Positions 34,001-36,081 of a DNA stretch of 36,081 nt are shown here, in pieces. The position numbers and the translations under genes were made by a program. Under the pieces are notes generated by a model. That model made no database searches, was not told the origin of the DNA, and saw nothing but the letters and a program-made list of their open reading frames with translations. This DNA is from Candidatus Cloacimonadota bacterium (GTDB lineage: Bacteria > Cloacimonadota > Cloacimonadia > Cloacimonadales > Cloacimonadaceae), in assembly GCA_020532545.1 (NCBI GenBank), contig JAJBAW010000026.1, positions 1-36,081 on the forward strand, given 5' to 3'. How positions within the stretch are numbered: position 1 is the stretch's first letter; the number at the start of each line of letters is the position of its first letter.

Positions 34001-35288
34001 GCACAGCGAATTCCTGGCGGATGACAATTGGGCTTATCGTGTGTTCAGTTTGGGCAATTATGCCGGGCAGACTGTGCACTTTGCCTTCCGCCATGGCGAT
34101 GTGAACAATCTCTTCAATGTGAAGATCGACGATGTGGGCATCCATGCAGTGCCTCAAACCCCAGTCTTCAGCTACAGCCCGGGCACTATCGATTTTGGCG
34201 TTGTGAAGCATGGTGTGGATACGGTTCCGCGGTATTTGACGATCACCAACAATGGTGGTGGCATCCTGAATATCTCGGCGACCGATCTTAGCTTGATGGG
34301 CAGCCATGCCGCTCAGTTCAGATTCAGTACCGGCAACCTGCCAGTAGCGCTAAGCCTCGGTCAATCCGCAAATATCCCGATCTTTATGAATGCCAGTACT
34401 GTAGGCCCCATCTCGGCCACCCTGCGCATCATAAACACGCAGACCCGCACAACTTATGACGTTCCGCTCAGTGCAAAAGGTACGTCCGCAAACACAGTGA
34501 GCATCGGCAGTGGTACTGAGAACCTCGATCTGCCCATCAATCCCTACTTCGGCTACAGCTACAGCCAGAGCATCTTCCTGCAAAGCGCGATCAATACGAG
34601 CAATCAGAGCATTGATAAGCTGTATTACTACTGGAATGGTGCCGGCGATGCAAGTAGTAGCAACGATTGGAGCATCTACATGGGGCACACGTCACTCACT
34701 GCCTTTGCGAATGCCAGCACTTGGATCCCGCTGTCCAATCTCACGCCAGTATTTCAGGGTAATGTGCCCCTTCCTGCCGCCGCAGGCTGGATCGAGATTA
34801 CACTCACTACCCCCTTTCTGTATAACAATATAGACAACCTAATGATCGCTGTGGATGAAAACGAATGGGGTTACGAAACAGATGTGATGTACTTCCATAG
34901 CACCGCTACCGCAACGAATCGCAGCATTATGTGCCGCTCCGATAGTGCGAATCCAGATCCAGCCGCGCCTCCTATCGGAACGCTGAGATCCGGATATCCG
35001 AATATCATGCTGGGCTTCTCTGGGCTGCAGGTGAGCAATCTTCAGATCCGCCGTCTTGGTAATTTCGTGCGTCTGACTTGGGATGAAACACCTGGTGCAG
35101 CGTGGTATAATATCTACGGTAGTGAAGATCCCTATCAGGGATTTGTTTCACTTGGTTGGATTACACAAACAGAAACTGACATCTGGCTTAGTGAATTCCC
35201 CCTCGGCAAAGCATTCTTTAGAGTAGCGGCGGGGCAAGGGAACTATCCCAGAGGAAATCGGCTCTTGAGCCCACAGACTAAAGGATAA
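31014..35288 (+). CDS. Large secreted paralogue of the preceding protein
   Basis: 1424 aa. It starts 29 nt after its neighbour with AAGGAG upstream and has nearly the same signal peptide (MKKLILTSIALMLMSGIFA); the first 23 nt of the two genes are identical. Approximate order: module A (22-195), ASH (198-303), choice-of-anchor J-like (308-473), ASH (475-582), module A (584-758), fibronectin type III (763-880), cleaved-adhesin-type J domain (883-1045, with DADADGESW), ASH (1048-1155), module A (1159-1333), and fibronectin-like end domain (1336-1424, with a GKAFFRVAAG motif). All module types recur in the 2598-aa protein, so the two diverged by duplication and module shuffling. Probably exported and surface-located; ligand unknown. 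A good terminator follows. Confidence 0.88.
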   Translation: MKKLILTSIALMLMSGIFADLITIGTGTSSEDEPICSRFGYHRSAAIYTQAELAGSGTIKSISFQAANTTTNIVPIKVYMTMTTAATLLPVSWPTMISGLSPIYVGNVYGTTAGDWKTLTFNTPFAYIHNNLQVMIESNFGGGGSGSGIAKENWYYSYAYNQNYYRHQDNNPPVTQTGSVNSNRPNIRLNMIGYDSFIPPVLSLDPDVASWSFGETAINTVATKLFTITNSGGGTLNLNTVVVSGGYCRIGTAPDDTQLTPGESTTFTVEYLPFAVAPSHNAVLTINSNVAVRTVALSGSCYDPLSVITTPFFEGFETGNYDQATFIKHWTQAPGPDYTGKKWQPNTSQGSYNRSPRSGDWNVTLEKSGQCYLFRPIELTAGTEYAIELYARQGTIVTTDATIQVSYGNQPTIAGMTASIIPATNLDLGNYQRLYGSFSPATTGRYYIGIQGRISGSPWYISLDDISIYELPSVPILSYSPTAIDFGMVMQGLESDPRNLTITNTGGGILNIATADISIMGPNAARFRFGTDALPASLSSGQAVEIPVFVTPLTTGALSATLRITNTQTRSNYDIPLQASGLPSGIVRIGEGVSNLYLPIDPYYHYSYSQSIFLQSEIATANKRIEKLYYFWNGTTAAVNSNDWTIYMGHTALSAFVGENSWIPLANLSQVFIGEVALPGTAGWIEIPLNTPFQYNNLNNLVIAVDENEAYTDGSAGFFSCTASATSRSMISYAFSDNPDPANPGYGAPESGFPNVMLAMGNVPAGAPKAPILNSPLAATALFHTGFDLRWTPNATSGHIDYYKVYLWTDAQTINTGRVWRTTGTSLNPCNPPLDQLGNPQTALTFNYLDRYNWTVEAYANAYPVQMARAQPSWFQIEANPTVTQFPWSEGFEGAVFPPRGWSIVDADADGESWSRYDHYDAAHTGSYYVASYSWNGSPEGLNPENWLITAPVVIPATGLYVVDYYVGGGDPTSAGEYYGFYISTTGTALDDFDCVHSEFLADDNWAYRVFSLGNYAGQTVHFAFRHGDVNNLFNVKIDDVGIHAVPQTPVFSYSPGTIDFGVVKHGVDTVPRYLTITNNGGGILNISATDLSLMGSHAAQFRFSTGNLPVALSLGQSANIPIFMNASTVGPISATLRIINTQTRTTYDVPLSAKGTSANTVSIGSGTENLDLPINPYFGYSYSQSIFLQSAINTSNQSIDKLYYYWNGAGDASSSNDWSIYMGHTSLTAFANASTWIPLSNLTPVFQGNVPLPAAAGWIEITLTTPFLYNNIDNLMIAVDENEWGYETDVMYFHSTATATNRSIMCRSDSANPDPAAPPIGTLRSGYPNIMLGFSGLQVSNLQIRRLGNFVRLTWDETPGAAWYNIYGSEDPYQGFVSLGWITQTETDIWLSEFPLGKAFFRVAAGQGNYPRGNRLLSPQTKG

Positions 35289-35310
35289 AACCATCAAGCC
35301 ATTATCTCGA

Positions 35311-35339
35311 AAACCCCCGTGTATGCTGCCGGGGGTTTT
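35311..35339 (+). terminator. Terminator of the giant surface operon
   Basis: AAACCCCCG pairs with CGGGGGTTT across a 10-nt loop and ends in TTTT. It lies 22 bp after the stop codon and, being A-rich on its 5' side, may work in both directions. Confidence 0.8.
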
Positions 35340-35403
35340 CCTTGAGCGTATTGGACTTGATTGAACTGCTGAATTCGCTTGGCAGTACCGGACTTGATTG
35401 GCT

Positions 35404-35473
35404 GGGTTGGAATGGGGGGTTGGAATGGGGGGTTGGAATGCGTGTTGGAAAGCGGGTTGGATTGCGTGTTGGA
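35404..35473 (+). repeat. G-rich 12-13 bp tandem repeat
   Basis: About 5.5 units: two of GGGTTGGAATGGG, one of GGGTTGGAATGCG, then diverged TGTTGGAAAGCG, GGTTGGATTGCG and TGTTGGATTTGA. It runs straight into the triloop hairpin at 35474. The unit resembles the GGATTGG leader found before other triloop hairpins. The G runs could favour quadruplex formation. Confidence 0.7.
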
Positions 35474-35511
35474 TTTGATACGTCTCGTATCAAACAAGGC
35501 CCCAGGCCTTG
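35474..35511 (+). repeat. Two-hairpin composite repeat with altered stem
   Basis: TTTGATACG-TCT-CGTATCAAA is a perfect 9-bp stem, followed immediately by CAAGGCC-CCA-GGCCTTG. The TCT triloop with flanking CG and the AAGGCC hairpin match the composites at 14103 and 18865, but the first stem has changed on both arms. Confidence 0.75.
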
Positions 35512-35530
35512 AAAAAGCACCACAGCCCCG

Positions 35531-35580
35531 ACAAAAAAGAACCGGCTACCCTCATAGTGCGCTATAGGGAAGCCGGTTCT
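35531..35580 (-). terminator. Terminator of the DUF3494-like gene
   Basis: A long hairpin (35538-35580): 10-bp outer stem AGAACCGGCT/AGCCGGTTCT, then CCCT/AGGG and ATAG/CTAT around a TGCG loop. On the minus strand it is followed by TTTTTTGT. It lies 48 bp beyond the stop at 35628. Confidence 0.88.
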
Positions 35581-35627
35581 ATTATGCTAGCTATTATGTC
35601 ACCGATGTGACGCAGATAGCTTTGAAC

Positions 35628-35972
35628 TTAGGGGGTTGGTACTGTTACGACATTCTGATTTAAGGTTACTTCTGTCTCTGCCAGGAGCCTTCCGTTTACA
35701 GAGGCACCCTGGCCCAGATTGATAGCAGTGGAGCAGAGCACATTGCCTGCCATATGGGTATTGATATCCATGACCACTGGACCAAAGGCTTGCCAGAAGA
35801 CATTCTTGGCTTGGGCACTTCCGCCCAGAATCACGCTGGTGTTTGGGCTCATTTCAATCCCTTGGGCAATCTGAAAAATCCAGACATCATTCATCCCACC
35901 GTTTAGAGTAACCGATGAGTTGATGTTGACTTGACCGTCCCAGACATAGACACCAGGTGGAATGAAACCCTT
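35628..35972 (-). pseudogene. C-terminal fragment of an ice-binding-like (DUF3494) protein
   Basis: About 114 codons from just after an in-frame TAA (35973-35975) to the stop at 35628. The fragment reads KGFIPPGVYVWDGQ..., then NDVWIFQIAQG, SAQAKNVFWQAFG, HMAGNVL, INLGQGASVNGRLLAETEVTLNQNVVT. This is the C-terminal half of the DUF3494/ice-binding beta-solenoid family. Intact members have roughly another 100 residues with a signal peptide upstream; here that part is not in frame. An internal ATG at 35894 would give only 88 residues and split the fold. A strong terminator follows, so an intact gene probably stood here. Family members bind ice, but many from warm habitats have unknown adhesive or surface roles. 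Confidence 0.7.
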
Positions 35973-36081
35973 TTAAGTATCCACTTTTATCAGGGTCGTT
36001 GCAGTTGGCAAGGAAAACTTTTCTAAGGGGGTCACAAAAGATAGGTATGTAGCACAATTTCAATTTGTTAACCTGCCCATT
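35973..36081 (-). other. Unassigned sequence at the right edge
   Basis: On the minus strand one frame is open from the edge into the DUF3494 fragment, but it is shifted relative to it. Its translation (PIFCDPLRKVFLANCNDPDK...) is not a recognisable DUF3494 N-terminus. The frame that continues the fragment has two stops here (TAA at 35973 and a TGA near 36060). A frameshift, an insertion junction or an assembly error could explain it. Confidence 0.4.

Noticed and set aside
1-36081. tRNA, rRNA, insertion sequences, prophage or defence genes
   Set aside because: I looked for transposase, integrase, nuclease, toxin-antitoxin and CRISPR-type proteins and for tRNA-like cloverleafs, and found none I could support.

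Overview
The window looks like a chromosome segment from an anaerobic Gram-negative-type bacterium of the FCB group, most plausibly Cloacimonadota. This is inference from three things: a sodium-pumping methylmalonyl-CoA decarboxylase operon typical of propionate-metabolising anaerobes, lipoproteins with clear lipoboxes, and very large secreted proteins built from ASH/choice-of-anchor, lamin-tail and fibronectin-like modules. No 16S rRNA or tRNA gene was recognised, so placement is not certain.

Layout. (1) 3-5276, plus strand: the 3' end of one multidomain surface protein and a complete paralogue, each followed by the same UUCG-tetraloop terminator. A small lipoprotein follows (5429-6175). (2) 6176-6947: a gene-free stretch with a 36-bp palindrome, four hairpin repeats phased every 52-53 bp, and a strong terminator hairpin just ahead of nadC. 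(3) 6948-8501: nadC and a coiled-coil/zinc-ribbon protein. (4) 8502-9435: a repeat island between convergent genes. (5) 13728-9436, minus strand: mmdA, a long OadG-like subunit, a carrier with two biotinyl domains, and the beta subunit, together a Na+-translocating decarboxylase. (6) 13729-14511: a divergent intergenic region with a six-unit, 30-bp tandem array. (7) 14512-18634: glycogen phosphorylase followed by a secreted lamin-tail protein. (8) 18635-19021: a second repeat island between convergent genes. (9) 22576-19022, minus strand: Sel1-repeat protein, lipoprotein, threonine aldolase-like enzyme and WrbA flavoprotein. Each has a plausible TTGNCA-type promoter. (10) 23188-35288: two giant secreted paralogues in one operon (2598 and 1424 aa). 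(11) 35289-36081: more hairpin repeats and a broken ice-binding-like (DUF3494) gene on the minus strand.

How the parts fit. The decarboxylase operon would couple methylmalonyl-CoA/propionyl-CoA interconversion to a sodium gradient. GlgP mobilises stored glucan. NadC makes NAD precursor. Much of the rest is cell-surface investment: at least five exported multidomain proteins, four of which end in the same short fibronectin-like domain.

The most unexpected content is non-coding. Several families of small palindromic repeats occupy nearly every intergenic region over about 300 bp. They include hairpins with a TCT/TCC triloop, a two-hairpin composite, 53-bp-phased hairpins whose stems vary in a compensatory way, and inverted copies of a CTGTCTT...AGACGG element that bracket the two largest convergent gaps. 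No defence system, CRISPR array or transposase gene was found.
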